A DNA stretch of 64,000 nucleotides from Actinomycetales bacterium (GCA_015655415.1 JAATFB010000020.1:36065-100064); one strand, 5' to 3'. Numbered from the stretch's first letter, positions 1 through 8,102 are shown. The notes: generated by a model from the sequence alone, not told the origin. Numbers and translations: made by a program.

Positions 1-619
1 TGAGCTCCATCACTGTCGAAGTCGATGAGTCCGCGCGACTGGCAACGTGACTTACGGCCGTCACTTCAATCCCAGGCAGAGCTGGTCTCCGCCGAGAAAC
101 GATGATGCAATTCGACGCTCCGGCGATTGCGGCCCACTGGGCCACCAAGACCGCAAGGGGACCTCCGCCGATGACGACAATGGTGGCCTGAAACACGCGG
201 CCTGCCCGCCATATGGCCTCTTGCGCTATCGCAGATAGTGCGAACGTCAGGGCGCCGAGGTCCGAGACATCGTCCGGGACTCGCCATGCCCAGCCGAAAG
301 TTGCCATGGTGAATCGACTGTGAGGACCTTTGAGCGCAACCCGATCTCCCAAGGCAAACCTCTCGGAACTCGGCCCACGGGATTCGACGACAGTTCCTAC
401 ACAGCTGTATCCGGGATGGAACGGGTACTCAACCCACCTCGACCAGTTTGAAGGTACTTCGAACTGCCCGGATAGACAGACTGACTCCGTACCCTTGCTC
501 ACCATTGAGTACGACGTTCTAACCAATATTCCGTCGTCGCCTGTTGCTGGGACCGGTGCCTCTTCAAGTTCAGCGTGCCCCGCCTTCGGAAACACGACCG
601 CGACATTACGCCTTGTCAT
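1..619 (-). CDS. Medium-chain (zinc-type) dehydrogenase/reductase, 3' end outside window
   Basis: This gene is open from an ATG at 619 down to base 1 and runs off the window, so only the N-terminal ~206 residues are visible. The translation has a GroES-like MDR N-terminus with a SKGTES segment (the S-x-GTE motif of BchC-like and sorbitol/threonine dehydrogenase-like MDRs), then a PGYS segment and GDRVAL. These are followed by a glycine-rich Rossmann start VVIGGGPLAVLVAQWA. The family oxidises or reduces alcohols with NAD(P). The start overlaps the stop of the upstream MFS gene as ATGA (616-619), so the two are probably translationally coupled. It is the last visible gene of the minus-strand island operon. 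Zinc ligands cannot be judged because the gene is incomplete. I infer that it acts on the operon's own intermediate. Confidence 0.72.
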   Translation of the reverse strand, partial: MTRRNVAVVFPKAGHAELEEAPVPATGDDGILVRTSYSMVSKGTESVCLSGQFEVPSNWSRWVEYPFHPGYSCVGTVVESRGPSSERFALGDRVALKGPHSRFTMATFGWAWRVPDDVSDLGALTFALSAIAQEAIWRAGRVFQATIVVIGGGPLAVLVAQWAAIAGASNCIIVSRRRPALPGIEVTAVSHVASRADSSTSTVMEL

Positions 620-1794
620 ATATGTCTCTCATTCTTCTCAAGAGGATCGAGTTTGCGTTCACGATACGTAGCGCCCCACGCCAGAGTCACACATATCGCC
701 GCGGCAGCAGCGAAAGCAGAACCGTACAAAAAGAGCGAAGCGGTGAACTGACGATGCACGAGGGCAGAGAGTAAGCCAAGCGCTGAGCCGGTTTGCACTG
801 CAACGGTGTACAGGCTTGCTCCCCCAACCGTTGAATCGGGCAGAAGCCGTTGCAACCAAACGACCCCGAGGCTTTGATATCCCGCAAGGAAGACGGCGTA
901 AACGACTTGCGATGCGAGTAACGACACAATTCCGCCGCCTTCGGCCATGATTGCGAATGAAAAGGCACCGAGGAGACAGGAGATCACGAGAAGGGCATGT
1001 GTCGATACGCGACGCGAAAGCATCGCGAGTATCGGCAAAAATGCAATCTCGGCGAGAGCCGAGCTAGCCAAGAGGACCGCGCTCGTCCAGGGTGGCATTC
1101 CGCGGTGGGCAATATACAAGGGTAGGTAGCTTTGACGAATGTTGTCGCCGGCCCGCATGAGCAGTACGGCCAAGGCTGCAACCAAGACTACGGCTATACT
1201 TGCTGTCACACTCCGAGGTGCGCTGCCGTCCACTGGTTCAGCGTCGGCGTCAAAGGAATTCCTTCCCTCCCGGAAGTTCGTCCTCCAAGTCGCCAGAAGT
1301 GAAAGTCCCTGCGTTATTGTGGCAATGTAAAGGCTTTCATGCCACTCTAAACCGAGCCCCGAGATAATGGCGAAGACTGATAGACCGCCGATATATCCAC
1401 CGACAAAAGCTTGACGCGAGAGCGCAACGCTCTTTTCATCTGCGGCCCGAAGCGTGCTGAGTGTCAGCGGGAAGACGATGCTCGATAATGCGATAAGCGG
1501 AGCGGCGGCGAGTGGCGTTATCGGAAGGCAAAGCACTAGAGGGCCAATCGCGGCAGCGCTGGACCCTATGATCGTCAACGCCTTACCGTTGCTTAATCGC
1601 CTTCTTGCGAAGAATATGCTCAGATTCGCGGCAAGGGCCGTCGCGACAACCAGAATATTGAAGGCGACGATGGTGGGAAGGGACGTTCCTCGTCCGACGA
1701 AAGCCCCCGGTATGGCAACGGAGGTCTGTCCAACAAAGCCGGCGTTGAGGACCATCGAGGCAACAGCGAACCTCCGGCTGCTAATCCTCAGCAT
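616..1794 (-). CDS. MFS transporter
   Basis: The product is about 392 residues of almost continuous hydrophobic segments, consistent with 12 membrane helices. The opening segment MLRISSRRFAVASMVLNAGF and a basic loop FARRRLSNGK are typical of the major facilitator superfamily. I chose the ATG at 1794, which overlaps the end of the glycosyltransferase gene by 14 bp. An upstream in-frame GTG would add 45 hydrophilic residues with no MFS likeness. The gene ends in an ATGA overlap with the dehydrogenase gene. Its place inside an operon of modifying enzymes suggests export of the product, but the sequence does not reveal the substrate. Codon use is less GC-biased than in the chromosomal MFS genes of this window. 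Confidence 0.82.
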   Translation of the reverse strand: MLRISSRRFAVASMVLNAGFVGQTSVAIPGAFVGRGTSLPTIVAFNILVVATALAANLSIFFARRRLSNGKALTIIGSSAAAIGPLVLCLPITPLAAAPLIALSSIVFPLTLSTLRAADEKSVALSRQAFVGGYIGGLSVFAIISGLGLEWHESLYIATITQGLSLLATWRTNFREGRNSFDADAEPVDGSAPRSVTASIAVVLVAALAVLLMRAGDNIRQSYLPLYIAHRGMPPWTSAVLLASSALAEIAFLPILAMLSRRVSTHALLVISCLLGAFSFAIMAEGGGIVSLLASQVVYAVFLAGYQSLGVVWLQRLLPDSTVGGASLYTVAVQTGSALGLLSALVHRQFTASLFLYGSAFAAAAAICVTLAWGATYRERKLDPLEKNERHI

Positions 1795-2956
1795 TCTCAA
1801 CGACAATCGTTGCGATCCGCCGAGCCTCTGCAAGCACGGCTGGATAGTAGCCTGCGGGGCCGCGTCGCGCACCCGAGCCGACAAACGCGACACCAAAGTG
1901 TTTGTCTTCCCAGGGGGTGCAAACACCATACAGGTCTAGATCTGCAGTGGTGAATTCGCGGTGGTGTGGATCGAGTACGGTCCAACCGTATTCCAGAAGT
2001 TCTGAAGGACAAGAAGGGGATATAGCCAGCGTGCTCGTTGGCACGCCGTCAAGGGACTCCGCCGCCGCCATGTAGGACTTGGCTAACCCGTGGTCGGGCG
2101 CCTCGGAGGCCTGCACCCATTGGAACTCGGCATAGTCGCGGAAGGTCTGTTCGAGATCGAGCCAGTTTCGCCGAGCGTACACAAACAGCTCCGCCTCTTT
2201 CGTCCAGTGGTGACGTAGGAACCTCAACTGATTGCGCCTGTTTGAAAGCAAGTTTTGTACTGTGTTCCGCTCATGCGGGTGATCAATGCCCTTTACGGCC
2301 GGATCCCATACAAAGCGCGCTCCTCTTCTGTGGACCCTGTAACCGAGGTCGATGTCCTCCATTCCCCACCCCTCGAAGCGCTCGTCGAAACCACCTTCTT
2401 GGCGGAAAACCGAGGTCGGAAGCGCAAGAAGAAGGCTCCATGCGTAGGCCCATGGGACGCGCAAGAAGTCCATCGATACGCGTGAGTCGCCCAACGCGTG
2501 GGTACGCGGATCACGGGCGGAAGCCTCCGGACGCGACGATTCACTGTGGTCGGGGTCATACCCGTCCACCGCGCCCAGAACGACCGCACCTTCTTCGAGA
2601 TTCTCGATGAGATTCTGAAGGGCGTCGCGAGCGAGGGCGACGCCGCAGTCGAGGAACAGTAGCCATTCCACTGTCGCGCTTCTGGCGCCAAGGTTTCGCG
2701 CGGCGGCAGGCCGGTGTCCGTCGCGTTCGCGTCGCACTAACGCAACGTTTATGGTCGAGCGCCACCGTGCGACGAGTTGCTCTACGTCGTCGGTAGACCC
2801 ATCGTCTGCGACAATTACTTCCCAGGTAGTGACGTCTGCGGTCTGCCGCGTAAGCGCGGTCAGCGTCGTATCAAGCAAGTGCAGCCTGTTATATGTCGGA
2901 ACGACGATCGACACCTTCGTGGGCCTCACGGTCTCGTTCAATAGTCTGCACTCCAC
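1781..2956 (-). CDS. Glycosyltransferase family 2 with galactosyltransferase-type C-terminal motif
   Basis: This 391-residue protein has a GT-A fold. It shows VSIVVPTYNR (residues 15-24), the nucleotide-binding ADDGSTDD (50-57), FLDCGVA at about 101-107 where a D-x-D is expected, and GGFDERFEGWGMEDIDLGYR (188-207), the Glyco_transf_7C signature with the catalytic-site ED pair. Residues 280-391 form an extra C-terminal domain that I do not recognise. Enzymes of this type transfer a sugar from an NDP-sugar in the cytoplasm. The DxD position reads D-C-G, so metal coordination may differ from the norm. The start overlaps the upstream gene by 19 bp. The acceptor is unknown; by context it could be a nucleoside-derived compound. 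Confidence 0.82.
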   Translation of the reverse strand: MECRLLNETVRPTKVSIVVPTYNRLHLLDTTLTALTRQTADVTTWEVIVADDGSTDDVEQLVARWRSTINVALVRRERDGHRPAAARNLGARSATVEWLLFLDCGVALARDALQNLIENLEEGAVVLGAVDGYDPDHSESSRPEASARDPRTHALGDSRVSMDFLRVPWAYAWSLLLALPTSVFRQEGGFDERFEGWGMEDIDLGYRVHRRGARFVWDPAVKGIDHPHERNTVQNLLSNRRNQLRFLRHHWTKEAELFVYARRNWLDLEQTFRDYAEFQWVQASEAPDHGLAKSYMAAAESLDGVPTSTLAISPSCPSELLEYGWTVLDPHHREFTTADLDLYGVCTPWEDKHFGVAFVGSGARRGPAGYYPAVLAEARRIATIVVENAED

Positions 2957-4554
2957 GCTAAGGGCACGATTCGTTCGGCCGGGACTCCGGGAACGTCGTT
3001 TCGGTCCGCCGGGCGCAGCAGACCGGTCCCGTCGACATAGAGCGCGGCTGCGCCGCCGCTGTCCAAGGCCGCGGCATCAACACAGCCAAGGCGCTCAAGC
3101 TCCCGAACGAGTTCTTCTGTTGTAACCCCTAAGCAGTCTTCTTCAGGAATAAAACTGCGCGGTTCGCAGCCCTCAGCAGCGGTAATCACAATATCGCCGG
3201 ATTCGGTTATGCCAACCCCGATTCTCGCGCGACGGTCATCGAGTTGGCGATAGGACGTTAAGGCTATTGGAGGTATACCGCGCTCAAAGGGCCCGTCATC
3301 GCCGGGTACGTATTCCTCGAGCAGTTCTTCGAGATCCAAACGCACGTCTCTCCTCGAACCTTCAGACAAGAGTCGTGGGCCGATCTGGGCGGCTGCGAGA
3401 ACCCGGCTTCCAAGGTGCGGAAGAGAATAGGAAACGTTTGCATGCCCGCCGGCCAGCAAGTGTTGCACGAGCTGCTCCACAGTTGACTCATTTGGCAATC
3501 GCACGACGAATCCATTAAGAGGTATAGGGCTGTTTCCTCCTCGATGAAAGCCCACGATCTCGTCCCGTACGATGAGAAACTCAAGGCATTCATCTTCGGC
3601 GGCTGACGGGGTATGGGAAGCGGTCGAACCGTGCCTGCGGTATCCATTGAGACGATTGAAGAACGCGGTACGCGTGCGTTGGCGTTCGTCCGGGTTGAGT
3701 TCTGCAACAAAGGGTGGTTCCGAATAACGCGAGGCAAGGTCACCGGATACCCGAATGTTGCACGGCAGTTCAAGTCCAAGATTACGAAGCGAAAGCAACT
3801 GGAGACTAGCCTCCGCACGTTCACTTTGTTCCATGGGGTCATGGCTTATTACCAGGGCCGTGCGTTGGTATATCGGCGGGCTATCGATTAAGCCCGCGAC
3901 CGCGTTGAGTCCAATGGGGTCGCCAGCTGAGGAGAAGGGCTCGTCAAACTCTTCCTCAAGCCAGACGAAGTATCCCCCGTTCCAGGTGGGTAGCCGTTGT
4001 TGTTTGGCACGCTGCGAGAGTAGGCCCGATCTCGGGTCGAAAGGCACGAAGAGGGATACTTCCTTCGGTGGCTTCGGCGCCTCCACATTTCGAAAGTCGT
4101 TCCGCCCACCCGGTAAGAGTACTGATCGTTTGCCAGAGACCACACGATCGAATACGTGTCGGGTGACACGGTCCGCAGCTGGACTCAGATGCGGACGCGG
4201 GGACGCAACCTGTACGAGACCGTTGCGGACGGCGGCCTGAAGGAGCATAGTCTCGGCAGCGCTCGCGGAGACTAGGGTCACGTCCTTATAGGTGAGTCCA
4301 AAGAAATCTTCGTATTCTTCTGCCATCAAGCGTTTTCGTGGCATAGCGACAACGAACACGGGCCGAAGGGCTGGAGCCTGCCTGCCGAACTGCGAGAGCT
4401 CTGCTCCCATTGACGCCATCATGGGGCGAGGATCGATCTCGCCAGGCGTCACATAATTCTGTCCCACACGCGCGCTGCCTTGAAGCGGAATTCGAAGTGA
4501 CCAGAACTCCGAGTTGCGTGTTAGCTGCTCACGCCAGTTGAAGTTGGTCCTCAT
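2938..4554 (-). CDS. Large protein with phosphodiester glycosidase (NAGPA)-like C-terminal domain
   Basis: The product is about 538 residues and the first ~420 are unrecognised. The C-terminal ~110 residues resemble the phosphodiester glycosidase family (NAGPA, PF09992): an IGVGITESGDIVI strand, then GVTTEELVRELERLGC, then AALDSGGAAALYVDG where family members usually have NLDGGGSS. The family cleaves sugar-phosphate diesters. Here the motif is degenerate (LDSGG rather than LDGGG), so activity is uncertain. No signal peptide is visible, which suggests a cytoplasmic protein, unlike many NAGPA relatives. I prefer the ATG at 4554 because it forms an ATGA overlap with the NUDIX stop; an ATG at 4578 is the alternative. 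It sits between the NUDIX and glycosyltransferase genes, which fits sugar-phosphate or nucleotide-sugar chemistry. Confidence 0.6.
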   Translation of the reverse strand: MRTNFNWREQLTRNSEFWSLRIPLQGSARVGQNYVTPGEIDPRPMMASMGAELSQFGRQAPALRPVFVVAMPRKRLMAEEYEDFFGLTYKDVTLVSASAAETMLLQAAVRNGLVQVASPRPHLSPAADRVTRHVFDRVVSGKRSVLLPGGRNDFRNVEAPKPPKEVSLFVPFDPRSGLLSQRAKQQRLPTWNGGYFVWLEEEFDEPFSSAGDPIGLNAVAGLIDSPPIYQRTALVISHDPMEQSERAEASLQLLSLRNLGLELPCNIRVSGDLASRYSEPPFVAELNPDERQRTRTAFFNRLNGYRRHGSTASHTPSAAEDECLEFLIVRDEIVGFHRGGNSPIPLNGFVVRLPNESTVEQLVQHLLAGGHANVSYSLPHLGSRVLAAAQIGPRLLSEGSRRDVRLDLEELLEEYVPGDDGPFERGIPPIALTSYRQLDDRRARIGVGITESGDIVITAAEGCEPRSFIPEEDCLGVTTEELVRELERLGCVDAAALDSGGAAALYVDGTGLLRPADRNDVPGVPAERIVPLAWSADY

Positions 4555-5051
4555 TCGCGTGCGGTCGAGTGTGTCCATGCCTCGAGTGCCGCGAAGCTAA
4601 GCGGCGTGAAGTCCGCTTTATCGGTACGGAGACGATCTTCGAGCGTGCGCAGCGGTACCCACTGAGCGTCGCGACTCCCATCGCCGCGCTCAGCAGGGGT
4701 CCCACTTCCAGTGGCTTCCAGCACGAGGATTATCGACGGGTAAGGGCCCTCGAGCATCTGAACTACCACCAACGGCTCTACCCGTTGTACCTTCTGTCCG
4801 TTATGGTCAGTGCTGACCACGGCTCGGCGGAATCGGTCGACCGTGACTCCCGACTCCTCCATCACTTCACGTCGCAGACAATCCTGGGCAGACTCCCAGG
4901 CGCGCCACTTGCCTCCGGGGAGTTCCCACCCCCCGGTATTTGTGGGGTCAGACTCCGGCTTCCATCGCTTTTGGAGCAGGATCGATAGTTCGTTGCCATC
5001 CTCGGATAGGACGATGCCGTACACGTTCGGGATGACGAGTAGTTCGCTCAC
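4551..5051 (-). CDS. NUDIX hydrolase
   Basis: This is a 166-residue protein with a complete NUDIX box: G, five residues, E, seven residues, REVMEESGV, spanning about residues 47-69 after the GGWELPGG lead-in. NUDIX enzymes hydrolyse nucleoside diphosphates linked to another group, using metal bound by the REXXEE helix. All canonical residues are present, so it is probably active. It overlaps the kinase-deaminase gene upstream and the NAGPA-like gene downstream by 4 bp each (ATGA). Among nucleotide enzymes it could trim a modified nucleoside triphosphate, release a nucleotide-linked product, or remove damaged by-products. Confidence 0.88.
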   Translation of the reverse strand: MSELLVIPNVYGIVLSEDGNELSILLQKRWKPESDPTNTGGWELPGGKWRAWESAQDCLRREVMEESGVTVDRFRRAVVSTDHNGQKVQRVEPLVVVQMLEGPYPSIILVLEATGSGTPAERGDGSRDAQWVPLRTLEDRLRTDKADFTPLSFAALEAWTHSTARE

Positions 5052-6043
5052 CCTTCAACGCCCTCCTTAGTCGTCGTGCGCCACTTTGATCCGGCGTACT
5101 TGTTGGGCAGGAGCAACGCAGCGCGCTCGAATCTAAATTGTTCACTTCCTTCAATTGCTACCGCAGCTTGTGGCGCCCAATCAGCGATGAGTTCGCGACA
5201 AACACCACAAGGGGGCACTACACGGACGCGATTTTCTTCGTCTGGTCGCGGGTGGCGTACAGTCACGATCATCGTGATCTGTCCTCGCGCTGCCATCAAG
5301 GCGTTGCCGATAGCGACGGACTCCGCGCAGACCGACGCCCGTCCAACGATGGTCTCAACGTGAAGCCCGAGAAAGATTTCCCCTTGGTCGTTAGCGACAG
5401 CCGTCGCTATCTGGTGGCGGTTTGGGGCGTAGTGCTTGGTGATCAGTGCGCGCGCTCGATCGAACAGGATACGGCCGGCATCGTTCTCCGGATCGCTTCC
5501 GGGGGAAGACACCGGCACGGCATCGATCACTTCAAGTAGTCGTTGGCGCAGTTCGGCGCGGGTCCCGCTATTGACAACCTGCCCATCCGGCTGGAACGCA
5601 CCGAGTTCGGTGGAGTGAGACTCGTTACCGTTCCGCAGATCTCCCCGCGCAGCTTTGCGGGCGCGGCGAAGATCTTCGGGAGCCGTTACCTCGATGATGC
5701 TGAATCCAAGCGAGCGAAGGCCCTCGACATCTTTCGGGCGCGCGTCGTCGCACAGCAGTAGGTCGGGTGCAAGCACCATCCCAAGCTGCGTGCGCACCGC
5801 GAAATCCTCAAGTAGAGATGCCTGCCGGACTTCGCGAAAGTGCGCGCCGAGGAAGTTGAGGAGCTCCCCATCCTGCTGCCCTTCGGCCAGCGGTCGGCCG
5901 AGACGCTCGTAGAAGGCGCGCTGAACGTCGTAGAGAGGCGCGGCGAGAGAGACACGGGCAACCTTGAAGCCCGCTGCCGCGAGTTCGGTACGGCAAGTAG
6001 ACTTACCTGCTCCCGGCTTGCCGATAAGAGCAATGCGCCTCAC
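5048..6043 (-). CDS. NMP-kinase-like P-loop protein fused to cytidine deaminase
   Basis: This 331-residue protein has two domains. Residues 1-175 look like a (deoxy)nucleoside monophosphate kinase: P-loop GKPGAGKST (8-16), a Y-D-V-Q..FYERLG segment followed by GELLNFLG as in phage-type dNMP kinases, and a lid-like run of arginines (RRARKAARGD). Residues 190-331 are a cytidine/blasticidin-S deaminase-type domain with the zinc motifs CAES (Cys239, proton-shuttle Glu241) and PCGVCRE (Cys279, Cys282). Start GTG 6043 forms GTGA with the methyltransferase stop and follows GGAGG at good spacing; an in-frame GTG at 6064 is less likely. The fusion would phosphorylate and deaminate a cytidine-type (deoxy)nucleotide in one polypeptide. 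The exact substrate is unknown. Confidence 0.78.
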   Translation of the reverse strand: MRRIALIGKPGAGKSTCRTELAAAGFKVARVSLAAPLYDVQRAFYERLGRPLAEGQQDGELLNFLGAHFREVRQASLLEDFAVRTQLGMVLAPDLLLCDDARPKDVEGLRSLGFSIIEVTAPEDLRRARKAARGDLRNGNESHSTELGAFQPDGQVVNSGTRAELRQRLLEVIDAVPVSSPGSDPENDAGRILFDRARALITKHYAPNRHQIATAVANDQGEIFLGLHVETIVGRASVCAESVAIGNALMAARGQITMIVTVRHPRPDEENRVRVVPPCGVCRELIADWAPQAAVAIEGSEQFRFERAALLLPNKYAGSKWRTTTKEGVEG

Positions 6044-6957
6044 TTGGTGTCCTCCGGCCAACACGCGAAGACCGTGTTCTCCTTCTGAAGTAGAAAGACG
6101 CCATCGTTGGAGATTATTCGGCCGACGCGTTCGCTCACCTCTTTTGCGAGACGGTCAAAGAAGTCCGCCTCAACCCTGCCTTCAAGCAACGGAAGCGCAC
6201 CACAATAGCGATGACCAGCGGCGTAGAACTCCATGAAGGCAGCCACGTTATCGAATACCAGGGCGTCCGTGTATGGGTACTCGGTCACAGAGCCGAAGGC
6301 GGAGCGGAGAAGCTGGGCGCCATTGTGAGTGGATAGGGAACCTCGACGACCGTGGGGGAGTCCGTCGATCAGCGATTCAGATGCGCCGACGGCACGTAGC
6401 GCGTCGAGATGCACTTGGTACATCTCGTGCATGGAATCCAGGCCCTCCACCGTGACGATTGTCTTACCCGAAGCGGCGGTGACGGCTCGGAAAGCCTTGC
6501 ACAGCGGAAGTGGGTCCGGGATGTAATGGAAAATGTAGTTCGCCATCACAACGTCGAAAACGCCGTCGACAAGCGAGCCGAGTTCTCGGGCATCACCGAC
6601 GATCCACTCGATGGGAGCCCACTGGAAATTGACGTTTTCCTTCGCGGCTTCGAGCATGCCTGGTGCGATGTCAATAGCGGTGATCGATCCACCGGCGCGC
6701 ATGCGGCTCGCCACGTCTCGCAAGATGAAGCCGTTCCCACAGCCCACGTCCAGGAGGCGCTCGGTCCCCGAGAGGTCAATCACGTCCAGTATGTGATCGA
6801 CCATCGTGGTCGGATTGCGACGATATCTGTTCTGAGTGAGTTGTTGAATGGACAAAGGGGTAGCGTCGCCGAAGTGGGAGTGCACATAATCGGCGCCAAG
6901 CAGGCTCATGTAGTAACCGCTTCTTTCGTCCCTCGACATAGTCGCTTGCGAACTCAT
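6040..6957 (-). CDS. Class I SAM-dependent methyltransferase
   Basis: This 305-residue Rossmann methyltransferase has motif I LLDVGCGNG (68-76), an acidic motif II segment ITAIDIAPGMLEAA, a GDAREL motif III region, and a post-motif FDVVMANYIFHYIPD. The C-terminal third (from about residue 190) probably forms the substrate pocket and is not recognisable. The start ATG overlaps the upstream dCTP-deaminase-like gene as ATGA, and the stop overlaps the kinase-deaminase GTG. Small-molecule methyltransferases of this layout usually modify O, N or C atoms of metabolites. The operon context suggests a nucleoside or sugar acceptor, which is inference. Confidence 0.85.
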   Translation of the reverse strand: MSSQATMSRDERSGYYMSLLGADYVHSHFGDATPLSIQQLTQNRYRRNPTTMVDHILDVIDLSGTERLLDVGCGNGFILRDVASRMRAGGSITAIDIAPGMLEAAKENVNFQWAPIEWIVGDARELGSLVDGVFDVVMANYIFHYIPDPLPLCKAFRAVTAASGKTIVTVEGLDSMHEMYQVHLDALRAVGASESLIDGLPHGRRGSLSTHNGAQLLRSAFGSVTEYPYTDALVFDNVAAFMEFYAAGHRYCGALPLLEGRVEADFFDRLAKEVSERVGRIISNDGVFLLQKENTVFACWPEDTK

Positions 6958-7487
6958 GCGATTTCTCCTTGCTTTACATCCATAGCGATCTTCGAAGCAA
7001 CCGGTCCGTTGCTCCCCTGGTACTTTCCTGAATACAGTATGATTTCACCGCGTGGAACCCAGAAGGTTACTTGTGCGACAAGCATGCTTGGGTAAACGCG
7101 AACCGGCTGGACCGCATGAAACTGGAAGGTCAGCTGGCCATGCGAGCCGATGTCGATTAGGTCGGCTGTGACATGGATGAAGAGCCCCAGTCGCGCGACC
7201 GAGGACTTCGCCCGAACGATCGGGACGTAGTGGTCGCTTCCGACTACTTCGACGCTGTGTCCTAACACAATCTGTCCGGGCGAAAGCACGGTCCCAGACG
7301 CGTCCATGGTGGTGAAGGACATCGCGTTGTCCCGGGCAGCGTCGAGCACGTGGTCCTCATACGATCCGAGCACCTTACCGAGTCGCAGATCATAACTGTT
7401 CGGATTGACCTGACTCGAGTCAAACGGATCGATCTGTATCCGTTTCTGCTGGACTTGCCTGCGAATTTCCGGCCCAGTAAGAATCAT
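6954..7487 (-). CDS. dCTP deaminase/dUTPase-fold protein, copy 2 (deaminase Glu replaced by Gln)
   Basis: The protein is 177 residues with the Dcd/DUT jelly-roll signatures NPNSYDLRLG (28-37) and KSSVARLGLFIHVTADLID (94-112). Aligning from the Ser-Ser pair against E. coli Dcd (Ser111, Arg115, Asp128, Glu138) places Ser95, Arg99 and Asp112 in register. The Glu138 position, required for dCTP deamination in the known enzyme, is Gln122 here. Asp112, matching the dUTPase motif-3 aspartate, is kept. It may therefore be a diphosphatase-like or non-catalytic subunit. It overlaps copy 1 and the methyltransferase gene by 4 bp each. It lacks the length of a bifunctional fusion. Confidence 0.82.
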   Translation of the reverse strand: MILTGPEIRRQVQQKRIQIDPFDSSQVNPNSYDLRLGKVLGSYEDHVLDAARDNAMSFTTMDASGTVLSPGQIVLGHSVEVVGSDHYVPIVRAKSSVARLGLFIHVTADLIDIGSHGQLTFQFHAVQPVRVYPSMLVAQVTFWVPRGEIILYSGKYQGSNGPVASKIAMDVKQGEIA

Positions 7488-8023
7488 TCTTGCCTCTCAA
7501 ACCAACGCGGAAACATCGCGTTGGTGATCGACTCGTGCGGGTCGGAGTGTCGCGCCATTAGCCCGCGGTACAGGTCGATGTCGCCTTGAGGTTCCCAGAA
7601 GGTTACTTGCCCGCAACGCATACCCGGATATAACCGAACGGGCTGTGTCACCACAATCTCTAGCGTCCAATTGTGAATCGCCCCGAGGTTACCGAGATCG
7701 GCGGATATCTGCAGGAACACGCCTAGTCGGCCAAGAGAAGATCGGCCGATAAGGGAAGGAACGTAGTGGCTGCTTCCGATTCGTTCGCGCGTTGAGCCTA
7801 AGTACACTCGGCCTGGCTCAAGCACAAATCCGTCAACCGGGAGATGGAGGATAGACCACTCGTCTGTATGCAGTGCGTCAATCTGCCTACTAGCCGAAGT
7901 CTTTAGTTCTGGCCCAAGGTGGTAATTGTAGCTGTTTGGATTAACGTCCGAGTATTCAAAGGGATCTATACAGATATAGCCTGATCGCACCTGTCGTGCG
8001 ATCTCCTCCCCAGTGAGGATCAC
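7484..8023 (-). CDS. dCTP deaminase/dUTPase-fold protein, copy 1 (deaminase Glu kept)
   Basis: The protein is 179 residues and the first gene of the island operon, starting at GTG 8023 behind a strong GGGGAGG. It shows MILTGEEI, NPNSYNYHLG (28-37) and GRSSLGRLG (93-101). The residue matching the E. coli Dcd catalytic Glu138 is present (Glu122, exactly 27 positions after Ser95), but the Asp128 equivalent is Asn112. This is the reverse of copy 2. The usual HVTA segment reads QISA and the DPG turn is altered. Deamination of dCTP or of a modified nucleotide is plausible. The two copies share about one-third identity by eye and could form a mixed trimer. Confidence 0.82.
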   Translation of the reverse strand: MILTGEEIARQVRSGYICIDPFEYSDVNPNSYNYHLGPELKTSASRQIDALHTDEWSILHLPVDGFVLEPGRVYLGSTRERIGSSHYVPSLIGRSSLGRLGVFLQISADLGNLGAIHNWTLEIVVTQPVRLYPGMRCGQVTFWEPQGDIDLYRGLMARHSDPHESITNAMFPRWFERQE

Positions 8024-8102
8024 TCACTGCCTCCCCTGCTTCTTCGCCTGGTTCGACATGCCGTGCAGTAGGCGTTTTCGTCACCGCAAGTTCAACTCTG
8101 TG

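Noticed and set aside
330..671. 113-codon plus-strand frame
   Set aside because: Antisense to the partial dehydrogenase, whose translation shows clear MDR motifs.
1..8023. Calling the operon a known nucleoside-antibiotic cluster
   Set aside because: The families fit nucleotide chemistry, but no gene set I know (for example tunicamycin, blasticidin or mildiomycin type) matches it, so no product is named.
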